Assembly: GCA_964510535.1 (NCBI GenBank)
Contig: CAZECG010000018.1
Coordinates: 1-49,050 of the forward strand
From: JAJPXC01 sp964510535
GTDB taxonomy: Bacteria > Bacteroidota > Bacteroidia > Bacteroidales > Muribaculaceae
Reading direction: 5' to 3'
Length of the DNA stretch: 49,050 bases
Shown: one piece after another, positions 33,299 to 43,198 of the stretch
Position numbering within the stretch: the stretch's first letter is position 1
How the letters are laid out: every line of letters begins with the position of its first letter
Position numbers and translations under genes: made by a program
Notes under the pieces: generated by a model
What the model was told of the DNA's origin: nothing
Seen by the model: the letters and a program-made list of their open reading frames with translations, nothing else
The model's database searches: none

Positions 33299-36200
33299 AT
33301 GATGAAACGTCTAATTTTCTCGTTGTGTGCAATCCTTTTCAGTCTCACCGTGACTTTATCGGCCAAGAGCGCGCCAAGCACAGCCGCTCCCGAATTTGCA
33401 TACCCCAAAAAAGTCTCGGAACGGGCTGAAAAAGATTTGCGGAAAGCCATCAAAGCCGACGACGGTAAAGCCGTGATTAACGCCTTGATTCGTTTCGGAC
33501 TCGCCGAGAGCGCTATTTCCAAAGACAACTTGCCGGCAGTAATCAGCCGCGTCACAGAAATTGCCGACAACGAAAACGACGCTGTCACCCGCTCATTGCT
33601 CTACACTCTGTTGACCGACATCTATTCCGAAATCTACAGCGAAAGCCGTTACATTTACGACCAACGGCAAATACCGCTGTTACCGTATCCCGATGATATT
33701 TTTGCCTGGAGCGGCGACCAGTTCAAAGCCAAAATCAAGGAATGTCTGACCGAAGCGTTGAAACCGGCCGACAAACTTAAGTCTATGCGGATTTCAGACT
33801 ACGCTTCGATTCTCAACCTCGGCAAATACACGGCGACATTCTACCCCACTCTCTACGACTTTGTCGCCAACAAAGCCATAAACACCTACGTATCCAACGA
33901 ATCCGATAACTACCAACTTGCTCAACGCTGGCTAACTCCGGCCAAAGAGTTTGTCGACATATCGACAGCCACACTCCCAGGCAACCTAAAAGAGGTTTTG
34001 ACACTACTCCAAAATCTCACGTTGTTGCACGGCGGAGCAACCCCTCCGGCCATACTGACCGACCTGAACCGATATCAGTTTGTGATTAGCCACCTCCCCG
34101 CCGACGGAAACCGATATCCCGATTTCCAACGCTACCTATCTCTGTTCGACAGATACCGCGACAACGATTACGCCGGGCTAATCCTTGCGAAAGCTTGCGA
34201 AAGCATGGAATCTATCGACGAAAAGCGTAAAGGTCTCGACGAAATCAACCGATACCTCGCGGAAAACGAGACCGCCTTCAACAGAAAGCAACTCGAATAC
34301 TTAGCTGAGGTTGCCACAGCACCAAAAATCACCGTGACGATGCCGCAGATTGTCCCTAAGGACTACGCGGCCAAAATCAAAATCAACGGTGAGAACATCA
34401 CTCATTGCACTCTACGGCTCTACAAAGTGAAGCCAACATCACTCAACCGCATCACTTGTTGGAACACCAAAGACACAGCAACCGCCGAACTGATTGACCG
34501 AAAAACAATAGTTTTTAGCACCCCCGCACCCTGCGTCAACGATTCTTCGGTCACGTTCACCATGCCCGAATTTGGCTATTACTCCATCGTTCCCGAAGTC
34601 GACGGCATAAGACAGCGCGACGAGCGGGTCAGCGTCATCGCCTGTTCCGACATGGCCATGACCACCCTCTCTACACGCGACATGAAACAAGCCCTCGTAA
34701 TAAATCCCGCGACCGGGCTACCTGTCGATGGAGCCGCAGTCATGCAGGGTAGCCGTGACTCTAAAGAAAAGCCTATGACCATCGGACTCACCGATGCCGA
34801 GGGATGCTGCGCTTTCGGTGATAAATCCGACTACACAGCCATCTACCCCACCAAAGGGGATGACATATACTCTTCCTCGGTGGGAGCATGGGGAGGCTAT
34901 CTCCCAAAAGATGAAATCACAGTCGAAATCCTCACTGACCTACCCGTCTATCACCCCGGCGACACGGTCATAGCCGTCGCTGTCGTCTATGACAGAAAAC
35001 TGAAGGGCAACAAACCGCGCCCCGACGAGGCAATCACCCTGGAGCTAAGAGATGTCAACTACAACATTGTCGACCGTGCAACAGCCACCACCGACCAATG
35101 GGGACGCATCGAAGTGCGACTCGCAGTGCCGCCAACCGGACTGTCAGGGCGTTTCCGCCTGCAAGCGTCGGCCAAGGGCAGCGACAACATCGGCATGACA
35201 TGGGTTACAGTCAGCGACTACAAGCTCCCTACATATGAGATTATTACCGACAAAGTCACCTCAACACCGGGCCAACCTGTCATTATCGAGGGCAAGGCCG
35301 TCACCTACGCCGGATTCCCCGTGGGAAACGCAAAAGTTTCACTGAGCCTAAGCAACGTATCGCCTTGGAGATGGTGGTGTTTCAACGACCTGTCACCGTC
35401 ATTCTACACCGCCGAGACCACGACCAACGACGATGGCACATATCGCTTTGTCTTAACCCCCGAACTGCTCGACGGAGCACCTCAGCCCGACGCCCTTTTC
35501 GTTGCCAAACTCACTGCGGTCAGTCCATCGGGTGAATCCCGCGACGATTCGACCACCTTCACCAACAGTAAAAGTTTTCAGATTACTGTGAATATGCCGA
35601 CGGTAATCAACGCCACTAAACCGGTGAGAATCGGCCTGTCGGTACTGGGTAGCGACAACTCCGATACCGACAGGGAAGTTGTGGCCACCGTGATTCGCGA
35701 CGGACTGACGATTGGGCAACTCAACATCAATGCCGACGGCAACACATCATTTTCCGACTTCCCGTCAGGCAGCTACTCCATCCGTTTCGCTCTCGCCGAC
35801 ACAACCCTCACCTGCAAACCCAAAACAACGGACATAGTAATATACCGCCCCACCGACAAGCTGTCGCCCGTAGATAAGCCGCTATGGGTCCCTGAAACCA
35901 CTGTGATTGCCGATGGCAACACGCGCAAAGCCACCGTGGTCTATGCCACCGCCTCCGACTCAACCCATATCTACTACCTTGCAAGCGGACGCGACGGCGT
36001 GGTTGCAAAAGGCTGGCTCAACCCATCAAAAGGAATGAACAATCTCGAAATCACCGTTCCCGACGAAGAATCAGATATCAAGCTCATCCTCATGACAGCC
36101 CAAAACCTGTCACTCTACTCCGAGACCATAAACATCTCCACCCCTGAGGCAATGCGCAAAATCAGCGTCAATGTCGAGACTTTCAGAGACAAAGTCACCC

Positions 36201-38926
36201 CCGGCAAAGAGGAAACCATGACTCTCACCGTCAAAGACAATTCAGGCAACCCCGTCAAAGCCGCTATGCTGGTCGACATGTACAACAAAGCATTGACACA
36301 GCTTGCTCCACAGCAATTCTCATTCTCCACTTGGCCGCTCTACACGCCCATACTCTACACTCAAACACGGATGAACGACCGGCCAGGCACATATCTGAGC
36401 AAAGATATCCGACACGTCGACCAGCCTTCAATCAGTCAGCCTGTCTTTGACCTCTACGGCCAACAGTTCATCAACCAACTTAGAGGAATTCGCATAAGAG
36501 GCTATGCCATGATGAAATCGGCAGCTACCGGCTCCAACGGTCTTAATGCCGTCAGAGAAATCGAGGCCGAATCTGCAGAAAATTCAGCGGAGGATGTATC
36601 GGATACCGTTCAGACCACCGAAGCCACTGACAGCGGCGGCGCGGCAGCTCGAGCCGAAGAACCGATGTTCGCCTACCGCGACTCCGAAACGCCATTGGCG
36701 TTCTTCCGCCCCATGCTGTCAACCGATGACGCAGGCCGGCTGCAATTAAGCTACACCGTCCCCAACGCCAACGCCACATGGACTCTCGCAGCACTCGCTT
36801 ACGACACTGGAATGTTGACATCATCCACCGCCCGCGACATTATTGCGTCAAAGCCCATAATGGTGCAGCCCAACTGCCCAAGATTCCTCCGCATGGGCGA
36901 CCGCGCCGTCATCCTCGCCAATGTGATGAACGCCACAGACTCGGCCATGACGGTCAAAACCCGATTTGAGATTTTCAATCCCGTGACAGGCCGCAACATA
37001 TCAGTCACCGAGTCGACCGACAGCATCGCCCCCCGGCAGGCTGCGATTGTCGACATCGCCATCGACACTCCATTCGACGTGGTGATGCTCGGATACCGTG
37101 TGAAATCATCAACAGCCACCCATGCCGACGGCGAGCAGGGAATCATCCCGGTTCTCGAATCGGTGCAACCCTTGATTGAAAGCAAACCATTCTACATTGC
37201 CCCCGATTCAACGATATTCTCGATGGATTTGCCTAAAACTCCGGCAGGCGGGCGCACCACTCTCCAATTCTGCGAAAACCCCGCATGGTACGTCGTGACG
37301 GCATTGCCCGGTTTACGGGCCAATACCAACCGCACATCCAACTCTGCCGCCGCAGCCATCTTTTCCGCCGCTGTGGCCGATGGGCTACTCCGCGACAACC
37401 CTGAGATTAAATCAGCCTTGCACCGTTGGTTGTCAAGCGACCGTAGCGACTCCACATTAGTCTCAATGCTACAACGCAACAGCGACCTAAAGATTGTCAT
37501 GCTTCAAGCCACACCGTGGATGATGGATGCCCGAAGCGACACCGAGCGCATGAACCGTCTTGCTCTCCTGTTCGACAAGAAAGAAATCCTTGCCACCTAC
37601 GCCGCCAATATCGAAGCGTTGGCCAAAATGCAATGCCACGGAGGTGGATGGGCGTGGACTCCCGACTACAAAGAGCCCTCCTACTGGGTCACCATGAACA
37701 TCCTTGAGGGTATGGGACATCTGATGCGGCTCGGCTATATGCCCGACGACAAAAGGCTAAAATCAATGATCGAAAACGCTGTGGAATACATTGACCGCGA
37801 AGCCGCGTCACAATTCCGCAAACATCCCGATGGCGATTACACCATTTACGTTGCGGTACGCGACCTGTTCCCGGCTGTTAAACAGTCGACAGCGGCGACA
37901 AAAGTCACAGCGGCGACAGTGCAAAAGCTAATCGCCGGGTGGAAAAATCTCAACGTGACCGACAAAGCAATCGCCGCCATGATACTCAACAACCACTCCT
38001 ACGCAGCGACAGCCCGCAACGTCATGGCCTCTATCGATGAATACGCCGTAACCTCACCGACATTGGGAATGTGGTGGCCCTCACTCGACGACCTCACATA
38101 CTCCCGATACTCCAAAATCGGAGCGGCAGCCATTATCCTCGATGCCTATGCGACAGTCACACCGTCAAGCAAAGCCATCGACGCAATCCGCCAATGGATT
38201 GTAATCCAAAAAGAGGCTCAAGACTGGAAAGACGGTGTAATAACCTCTCAAGTAATCGCCTCATTTCTCTCTTCGGGCAGCAAATGGACGACTCCTGCTC
38301 GAGGTGCCATAGTCTCGATAAACGGAAACGAAATCACCCCCGACAGAATTGAGAGAATCACCGGCTATTTCCGCAACGACATCTCAACGCTCGCTGCCGA
38401 CGGTGGACGGCTCACGATAGTGAAACCGGGCGACTACCCCTCATGGGGTGCCGCCATTACCTGCGGACGCATGACTATGGAAGAAATAAAACCCGAATCA
38501 TGCGACGCCGTTGCTATCGAAAAGACGCTCTACAAGGCGGTCAACACCCCCGATGGCACCCGATGGCAAGCCACCGACAGCTATAAAGTTGGCGACAGGA
38601 TTAAAGTCGACCTGCTGATTCATGCAAACCGCGACATAGATTATGTGGCCATCGTAGACCGCCGCGGTGCCTGTTTTGAACCGGTCGAGCAACTCCCGCG
38701 CCCTATCGTCGAACAAGGCATATATTTCTACCGGGAAAACCGCGATGCCGAGACAAACATTTTTGTCGACAGGCTCCCTAAAGGGGTTTACCGACTGAGC
38801 TATGAGATGAACGTCAACAATGCCGGACGTTACTCTGCCGGCACGGCTTCCATCCAGAGCCAGTACGCCCCCGCACTGACCGCACACTCTGCCGGAGCTA
38901 TTATTAACATTAAAGAAGACCGATAA
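33299..38926 (+). CDS. Alpha-2-macroglobulin family (MG2 / YfaS-like) protein lacking the thioester
   Basis: A very large exported protein, 1876 residues from TTG 33296 and about 1875 from ATG 33299 (33302 is another option). After a signal peptide and a helical N-terminal region come macroglobulin MG domains, including the MG2-type segment DLPVYHPGDTVIAVAVVYDR, and an A2M segment FFRPMLSTDDAGRLQLSYTVPNANATWT. The C-terminal alpha/alpha toroid includes GGGWAWTPDY and SYWVTMNILEG. Macroglobulins trap proteases, but the CxEQ thioester expected after ENPAWYVVTALPGL is absent here. The function is therefore uncertain. It follows the ECF module and is 5 bases before ribD. Confidence 0.9.
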   Translation: MMKRLIFSLCAILFSLTVTLSAKSAPSTAAPEFAYPKKVSERAEKDLRKAIKADDGKAVINALIRFGLAESAISKDNLPAVISRVTEIADNENDAVTRSLLYTLLTDIYSEIYSESRYIYDQRQIPLLPYPDDIFAWSGDQFKAKIKECLTEALKPADKLKSMRISDYASILNLGKYTATFYPTLYDFVANKAINTYVSNESDNYQLAQRWLTPAKEFVDISTATLPGNLKEVLTLLQNLTLLHGGATPPAILTDLNRYQFVISHLPADGNRYPDFQRYLSLFDRYRDNDYAGLILAKACESMESIDEKRKGLDEINRYLAENETAFNRKQLEYLAEVATAPKITVTMPQIVPKDYAAKIKINGENITHCTLRLYKVKPTSLNRITCWNTKDTATAELIDRKTIVFSTPAPCVNDSSVTFTMPEFGYYSIVPEVDGIRQRDERVSVIACSDMAMTTLSTRDMKQALVINPATGLPVDGAAVMQGSRDSKEKPMTIGLTDAEGCCAFGDKSDYTAIYPTKGDDIYSSSVGAWGGYLPKDEITVEILTDLPVYHPGDTVIAVAVVYDRKLKGNKPRPDEAITLELRDVNYNIVDRATATTDQWGRIEVRLAVPPTGLSGRFRLQASAKGSDNIGMTWVTVSDYKLPTYEIITDKVTSTPGQPVIIEGKAVTYAGFPVGNAKVSLSLSNVSPWRWWCFNDLSPSFYTAETTTNDDGTYRFVLTPELLDGAPQPDALFVAKLTAVSPSGESRDDSTTFTNSKSFQITVNMPTVINATKPVRIGLSVLGSDNSDTDREVVATVIRDGLTIGQLNINADGNTSFSDFPSGSYSIRFALADTTLTCKPKTTDIVIYRPTDKLSPVDKPLWVPETTVIADGNTRKATVVYATASDSTHIYYLASGRDGVVAKGWLNPSKGMNNLEITVPDEESDIKLILMTAQNLSLYSETINISTPEAMRKISVNVETFRDKVTPGKEETMTLTVKDNSGNPVKAAMLVDMYNKALTQLAPQQFSFSTWPLYTPILYTQTRMNDRPGTYLSKDIRHVDQPSISQPVFDLYGQQFINQLRGIRIRGYAMMKSAATGSNGLNAVREIEAESAENSAEDVSDTVQTTEATDSGGAAARAEEPMFAYRDSETPLAFFRPMLSTDDAGRLQLSYTVPNANATWTLAALAYDTGMLTSSTARDIIASKPIMVQPNCPRFLRMGDRAVILANVMNATDSAMTVKTRFEIFNPVTGRNISVTESTDSIAPRQAAIVDIAIDTPFDVVMLGYRVKSSTATHADGEQGIIPVLESVQPLIESKPFYIAPDSTIFSMDLPKTPAGGRTTLQFCENPAWYVVTALPGLRANTNRTSNSAAAAIFSAAVADGLLRDNPEIKSALHRWLSSDRSDSTLVSMLQRNSDLKIVMLQATPWMMDARSDTERMNRLALLFDKKEILATYAANIEALAKMQCHGGGWAWTPDYKEPSYWVTMNILEGMGHLMRLGYMPDDKRLKSMIENAVEYIDREAASQFRKHPDGDYTIYVAVRDLFPAVKQSTAATKVTAATVQKLIAGWKNLNVTDKAIAAMILNNHSYAATARNVMASIDEYAVTSPTLGMWWPSLDDLTYSRYSKIGAAAIILDAYATVTPSSKAIDAIRQWIVIQKEAQDWKDGVITSQVIASFLSSGSKWTTPARGAIVSINGNEITPDRIERITGYFRNDISTLAADGGRLTIVKPGDYPSWGAAITCGRMTMEEIKPESCDAVAIEKTLYKAVNTPDGTRWQATDSYKVGDRIKVDLLIHANRDIDYVAIVDRRGACFEPVEQLPRPIVEQGIYFYRENRDAETNIFVDRLPKGVYRLSYEMNVNNAGRYSAGTASIQSQYAPALTAHSAGAIINIKEDR

Positions 38927-38931
38927 CACAC

Positions 38932-39927
38932 ATGGAACGAATCGACAGCCGATATATGCGCCGAGCGTTGGAACTTGCGCGCCACGGCCTGGGAAATGCG
39001 TCGCCTAACCCGATGGTGGGTGCGGTTATAGTCCATGACGGACGCATCATCGGCGAAGGATACCACCGTCGTTGCGGCGACGGACACGCCGAAGTCAACG
39101 CAATCGCTTCGGTTTCGCCCGATAACCGCTGTTTGCTATCTTCAGCGACAATCTACGTCACGCTCGAGCCATGCTCCCATTACGGCAAGACTCCCCCTTG
39201 CGCCAAGCTGATTATCGACACCGGGATTCCTCGTGTCGTCATCGGCACGGTCGACCCATTTGAGAAAGTCGCGGGGCGTGGCGTGGCTATGCTTCGCAAG
39301 GCGGGCATAGAAGTCACTACCGGTGTGCTTGACCGTGAATGCCGGGAGCTGAACCGCCGTTTCTTCACCGCCCACACTCTCCGCCGCCCGTTCGTGACAC
39401 TGAAGTGGGCGCAAAGCTCCGACGGATTCCTCGACTGCGTAAGAGAGGCGGGTATGAACGCTTACAAGTTCTCCACCCCCTTGACATCGCTGCTCACCGC
39501 CCGATTGCGCTCCCTCCACGATGCCATACTGACATCAGCAGCCACCGTCAACGCCGACAATCCTCGTCTGACAGTCCGCCGATGGGCAGGCCGACAGCCA
39601 GTCCCGGTTATTCTCGACCGCGGCGGCAACGTGAGCCGCGACGCGTTGCTGCTCCAAAACCCGGCGACCATCACACTCCAGTCGTCTACCATCGACGAGA
39701 CGTTAAACTCACTCTATGAGCGTGGCATCACCTCGGTGCTCGTCGAGGCTGGACCGAGATTGCTCCATGCGTTCATAGCCTCAGGGTTTTGGGATGAAGC
39801 GCGCGTCGAGGTCGCTCCGATAATTCTTGGGGAAAAAGGGCATGGCAAAGCGCCCCAAATCGGAGCCGAACCGATTGGGAACGACCGCTTGGGTCAAAAC
39901 TATTTCTACTATTACAGGAATTATTAA
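38932..39927 (+). CDS. ribD: Bifunctional riboflavin deaminase/reductase RibD
   Basis: Performs the deamination and reduction of the pyrimidine intermediate in riboflavin synthesis, in the cytoplasm. The 331 residues comprise a deaminase domain (about 1-145) and a C-terminal reductase domain (about 150-331). The deaminase has the zinc site HAE (H52-E54) and PCSHYGKTPPC (C81, C90). The reductase has RPFVTLKWAQSSDG and a later VLVEAGPRLLHAFI. The gene starts 5 bases after the macroglobulin stop, so it is probably co-transcribed. Its stop overlaps that of dapA by 4 bases. No FMN riboswitch is nearby. Confidence 0.95.
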   Translation: MERIDSRYMRRALELARHGLGNASPNPMVGAVIVHDGRIIGEGYHRRCGDGHAEVNAIASVSPDNRCLLSSATIYVTLEPCSHYGKTPPCAKLIIDTGIPRVVIGTVDPFEKVAGRGVAMLRKAGIEVTTGVLDRECRELNRRFFTAHTLRRPFVTLKWAQSSDGFLDCVREAGMNAYKFSTPLTSLLTARLRSLHDAILTSAATVNADNPRLTVRRWAGRQPVPVILDRGGNVSRDALLLQNPATITLQSSTIDETLNSLYERGITSVLVEAGPRLLHAFIASGFWDEARVEVAPIILGEKGHGKAPQIGAEPIGNDRLGQNYFYYYRNY

Positions 39928-40805
39928 ATCGTAGTGAGCACCTGACGTATTTTCTCATAGGTGGCGATGCGCGTCGGGACGAGAGGCAGACGAAGCTCGT
40001 TCTCGATGTAGCCCATCTCATGCAGCAGGCATTTCACACCCGCCGGATTGCCGTCGACAAACAACAGGCTGAACAGTTCCGTAAAACGGTGATGAATCAA
40101 CAATGCGTTCGCAAAATCACCGTTGAGCGCAAGGCGCACCATACGGCTGAACTCGCGCGGAAAAGCGTTTCCTATCACCGAAATCACCCCCACCGCTCCA
40201 AGCGTCAACAACGGGAACGTAATGCCGTCATCGCCCGATATCACCATAAAATCCGGCTTCTTGCTCTTGATTATTTCATCCATCTGTGAGATGTTGCCCG
40301 ACGCCTCCTTAACCCCTATGATATTCTCATGGTCACGAGCAAGGCGTAGCGTGGTCTCAGCGGTCATGTTAACGCCTGTACGCCCCGGCACATTATAAAG
40401 TATCACAGGCAGTGGCGATGCCGATGCAATCGCACTGTAATGCTGATAGATACCCTCCTGCGACGGCTTGTTATAGTACGGCACAACCGATAATATCGCA
40501 CTGAAATGGCTCAAATCAGTCGTTTTTATCTCCTCGACTACACTCATCGTGTTGTTTCCGCCGATACCAATCACCAATGGGACGCGCCCATTGACGCGCT
40601 CAGCGATAAAACTGCGCAAATCCTTTTTCTCTTGCTGTGTAAGCGTGGCAGTCTCGGCTGTCGTGCCGAGCACAACAAGATAATCAACCCCATTTTTGAT
40701 TTGGTACTCCAACAATCGGGCAAGTGCATCATAATCAACTGATTTGTCAGTCTTAAAGGGCGTGATTAACGCCACACCCATTCCTTTGAGATTTATATGC
40801 GCCAT
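39924..40805 (-). CDS. dapA: 4-hydroxy-tetrahydrodipicolinate synthase
   Basis: Condenses pyruvate with aspartate semialdehyde in the lysine/diaminopimelate pathway. With ATG 40805 it is 293 residues, the normal DapA length. The frame is open up to 40865, but that longer start would lie at the predicted transcription start, so 40805 is preferred. Active-site residues are visible: Schiff-base lysine K166 in IIGVKEASG, Y137 in ILYNVPGRTG, and the TT pair at 48-49 in LGTTAETATL. The tail-to-tail overlap with ribD is 4 bases. Confidence 0.94.
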   Translation of the reverse strand: MAHINLKGMGVALITPFKTDKSVDYDALARLLEYQIKNGVDYLVVLGTTAETATLTQQEKKDLRSFIAERVNGRVPLVIGIGGNNTMSVVEEIKTTDLSHFSAILSVVPYYNKPSQEGIYQHYSAIASASPLPVILYNVPGRTGVNMTAETTLRLARDHENIIGVKEASGNISQMDEIIKSKKPDFMVISGDDGITFPLLTLGAVGVISVIGNAFPREFSRMVRLALNGDFANALLIHHRFTELFSLLFVDGNPAGVKCLLHEMGYIENELRLPLVPTRIATYEKIRQVLTTI

Positions 40806-40872
40806 AAACTTAATTATCGTGGATGGTGCGACGACTTTCTTACATCTGTTAACTCGGAACGCCATCTGCCCA

Positions 40873-40903
40873 CAAAGTTAACAATTATCCTGCGTTCTGA
40901 CAA
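40873..40903 (-). promoter_or_regulatory. Promoter of dapA
   Basis: On the minus strand TTG at 40903-40901 and TAACTTTG at 40880-40873 are separated by 20 bases, a full match. It leaves a leader of about 60 bases to ATG 40805. Confidence 0.75.
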
Positions 40904-40942
40904 ATAATCTGTCAGAATGAGCGTTTAGCTTCTTCATAAATA

Positions 40943-40974
40943 GAGCCCGCGGTTTTTCGGAAACCAGCGGGCTC
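40943..40974 (-). terminator. Terminator of the C10 peptidase gene
   Basis: GAGCCCGC pairs with GCGGGCTC, with an inner GGTTT/AAACC stem and one bulged base. On the minus strand TATTTATG follows. It lies about 30 bases after the stop codon. Confidence 0.75.
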
Positions 40975-41004
40975 TTCTATCTTGACTTAATTCTTTTCTT
41001 TCTT

Positions 41005-42651
41005 TTACTTCACTACGACTTTTTCCGTTTTCCCACCGACTACTCTAAGATATACTCCCGCCGCCGGATTCGCGCCATCGACCTCCACGCCATGGAGGTT
41101 AAACCATTTAGCTTTTTGGTCTGCGTCTTCTACCGTAGTCAGCTCCTCGACACCGCTTGAAGCCAAAGTGATTTTAGCTGTCGACGGTGAAGTAATATAG
41201 GTGCGGAATGGTTTCCATTCGCCACTACCAATCCGGTAAGCAGGCACTACCTGGTAAACTCCACCCGGAATTTCTTTAGCCACTTCAAAAGTCAGCACAT
41301 ACCATCCGTTAAACGACGGGACAGTCTCCGAGCCCACCCCGGTATAATAGACTTTACCGTCATTGTCAGTCATCTGCAATCCTATGGTGAAATCGCCATC
41401 ATAATTACCAAAATTAAAGAACCCTCCTTCACCTGTAACGGAGCATTTGACAAGCCGACCGTCTACCGTGGCATTCAAATCTCCGTCTACCGCCATGTAT
41501 GGCTCAGGATAAGCCGATTTTTGTAGTGGCTTGCACACTCCAAGCGTGGCATCCTGAAACGTATTGAAGCCACCGGCTCCGCCACCGGTGCCGAGTGACG
41601 GCGGATCTAAGGCTGTGAGTTTGAAATAACCGTCTGAATCACCGCTCCAACCCCAGTTTATGTGGAAATAACCGTCCGTCGAGTAGCCATCGCACACAAA
41701 CTCATGACCGCCAAGCGTCCCGGAGCCGCCATACAGGACAGGCCCCACATTGGCGAGATTCTCATAAATCATATCCTCCCACTCCGACAGCTCATAAAAA
41801 TCGCGGAACTCAGTGCGCGCGCCTATGTCATATTTGAAATAAGCGACAAGCACATTAGGCAAAAACCAACTCGACGCTCCCGAGCCGCCAGCGCTCGCAA
41901 CATCATATTCCATCTCCACCGAATAGCCGCAAGCTTTCATCAATGTGGCCACCGCCTCGCGCTGCGCCTCTGTTCCCGACGTTGACGAAGAATAGCTGTT
42001 GAGCATCTTGTCCCATTGGAAGGTAGTCGACCCGAAATCCATCGTCAGAGTCTGCCGATTCCAGCGGTAAGAGACCGTGCCGGTCCCGGTTGTAGGCCAG
42101 CTGAAATATTTCATCACCTGCGCCATCGCAGTCGCCACGCAGCCGGTCACCGTGCGTTTACCGCCTTTCATGGGGCAAAGATTGTTATAGGGAGCATCTT
42201 GGTCCCATGTCGTGGCACACAGAGGAGCTATCGGCTCTCGGCTGTCAGCAGCCGACTTAGGCGCTGCTGATTCCGAAAGGATGTCACTGTTGGCATTCGC
42301 CCATGCTATCTGACGGCTATATTCTCCAAGCCACCACTCCATCTGGGGCGGCAGATTGTCAAAATCAACCGACGGATTATCTATGTAGCCCAAAAGCGGA
42401 TACGCAAGGTCGTCCGCACTGACTATAAGCGTCTGGGTCTGAGTCGCGAACACATAGTAGGTCACTTGGCTCGCCTCTTTACCAGTCGCGACTAAGCGAG
42501 ACGATGACAACGCCGACGATTTTTTGGCATTAAATTTCACATTATTTTCACACGATACACGGGCCAAAGCCTCATCCGGACTTAGTGTCCTACCCCAACA
42601 GCCGACGGTTGTTGCCGCTATTGCCGCAATTATAAGCAGTGTCTTGTTCAT
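41005..42651 (-). CDS. Secreted C10 family cysteine peptidase (streptopain-like) with type IX sorting domain
   Basis: A 548-residue secreted protease. A signal peptide (to about 20) is followed by a pro-region resembling the SpeB/interpain propeptide (about 21-140). The papain-like catalytic domain has the nucleophile C171 in TVTGCVATAMAQVMKYF and H316 in GGHEFVCDGY, then YFHINWGWSGDSDGYF around the oxyanion/Trp region. A beta-sandwich and a C-terminal domain (FNLHGVEVDG, GVYLRVVGG, ending KVVVK) resemble type IX sorting signals. Relatives such as interpain A and periodontain degrade host proteins; the substrate here is unknown. It is monocistronic. Confidence 0.93.
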   Translation of the reverse strand: MNKTLLIIAAIAATTVGCWGRTLSPDEALARVSCENNVKFNAKKSSALSSSRLVATGKEASQVTYYVFATQTQTLIVSADDLAYPLLGYIDNPSVDFDNLPPQMEWWLGEYSRQIAWANANSDILSESAAPKSAADSREPIAPLCATTWDQDAPYNNLCPMKGGKRTVTGCVATAMAQVMKYFSWPTTGTGTVSYRWNRQTLTMDFGSTTFQWDKMLNSYSSSTSGTEAQREAVATLMKACGYSVEMEYDVASAGGSGASSWFLPNVLVAYFKYDIGARTEFRDFYELSEWEDMIYENLANVGPVLYGGSGTLGGHEFVCDGYSTDGYFHINWGWSGDSDGYFKLTALDPPSLGTGGGAGGFNTFQDATLGVCKPLQKSAYPEPYMAVDGDLNATVDGRLVKCSVTGEGGFFNFGNYDGDFTIGLQMTDNDGKVYYTGVGSETVPSFNGWYVLTFEVAKEIPGGVYQVVPAYRIGSGEWKPFRTYITSPSTAKITLASSGVEELTTVEDADQKAKWFNLHGVEVDGANPAAGVYLRVVGGKTEKVVVK

Positions 42652-42672
42652 ATAGTTTTTTAAATTAATTCA

Positions 42673-42680
42673 CAAATATA
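42673..42680 (-). promoter_or_regulatory. -7 box of the C10 peptidase gene
   Basis: The minus strand reads TATATTTG, an exact -7 consensus, 21 bases before the start codon. The -33 position is only T-rich. Confidence 0.5.
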
Positions 42681-42795
42681 ATTATAATCATCTAAAAATA
42701 AAAACACGCTTTTAGGGTATCTTGAGCAAACATCACCTCACCGTGCGGCGTTATTATCTCAGACATAATTAAAACTTCTCAATTTCATAATCGTC

Positions 42796-43095
42796 ATGAA
42801 TGAATTTTCTGAAATAATCAACGCCGACAAGCCCATACTGGTTGACTTCTACGCCGCCTGGTGCGGACCTTGCAAAATGCAGGCTCCGATTCTCGAACAA
42901 GTCAAGAAACAAATCGGCGACAAAGGCACAATAGTTAAAGTCGACATCGACCGCAACAACGAATTGGCCGCGAAATATCATGTCCTTTCAGTGCCGACTC
43001 TGATTCTGTTCAAAAAAGGGGAAATTGTTTGGCGAGAGGTAGGCGTTCAGCAAGCCGAAACGTTGGTTGCCAAAATACTCGAATCGGTCAGCTGA
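42796..43095 (+). CDS. trxA: Thioredoxin
   Basis: A small cytoplasmic disulfide reductase of 99 residues. It has the classical active site WCGPCKM (C23, C26), the preceding ILVDFYAAW strand and the cis-proline segment VPTLILFKKGE. It is slightly shorter than the ~105-residue norm, with a reduced N-terminus, but contains the complete fold. It is likely transcribed alone and ends at a hairpin terminator shared with the convergent transporter gene. Confidence 0.95.
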   Translation: MNEFSEIINADKPILVDFYAAWCGPCKMQAPILEQVKKQIGDKGTIVKVDIDRNNELAAKYHVLSVPTLILFKKGEIVWREVGVQQAETLVAKILESVS

Positions 43096-43133
43096 CCCTG
43101 TTATTCCATAGAGTCTCTATTCTATATAAAGGC

Positions 43134-43180
43134 GATGACCGCTCCCTGCTAATACTCGGGAGCGGCCATCTGTTATTTTC
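43134..43180. terminator. Terminator between thioredoxin and the AspT-family gene
   Basis: GATGACCGCTCCC (43134-43146) pairs with GGGAGCGGCCATC (43158-43170) with one mismatch. TGTTATTTTC follows on the plus strand. It sits between convergent genes. Confidence 0.75.
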
Positions 43181-43198
43181 ATCGGATTATATATTATT

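Noticed and set aside
40806..40865. Twenty extra N-terminal residues for DapA
   Set aside because: The longer start coincides with the predicted transcription start and exceeds the normal family length; ATG 40805 fits both.
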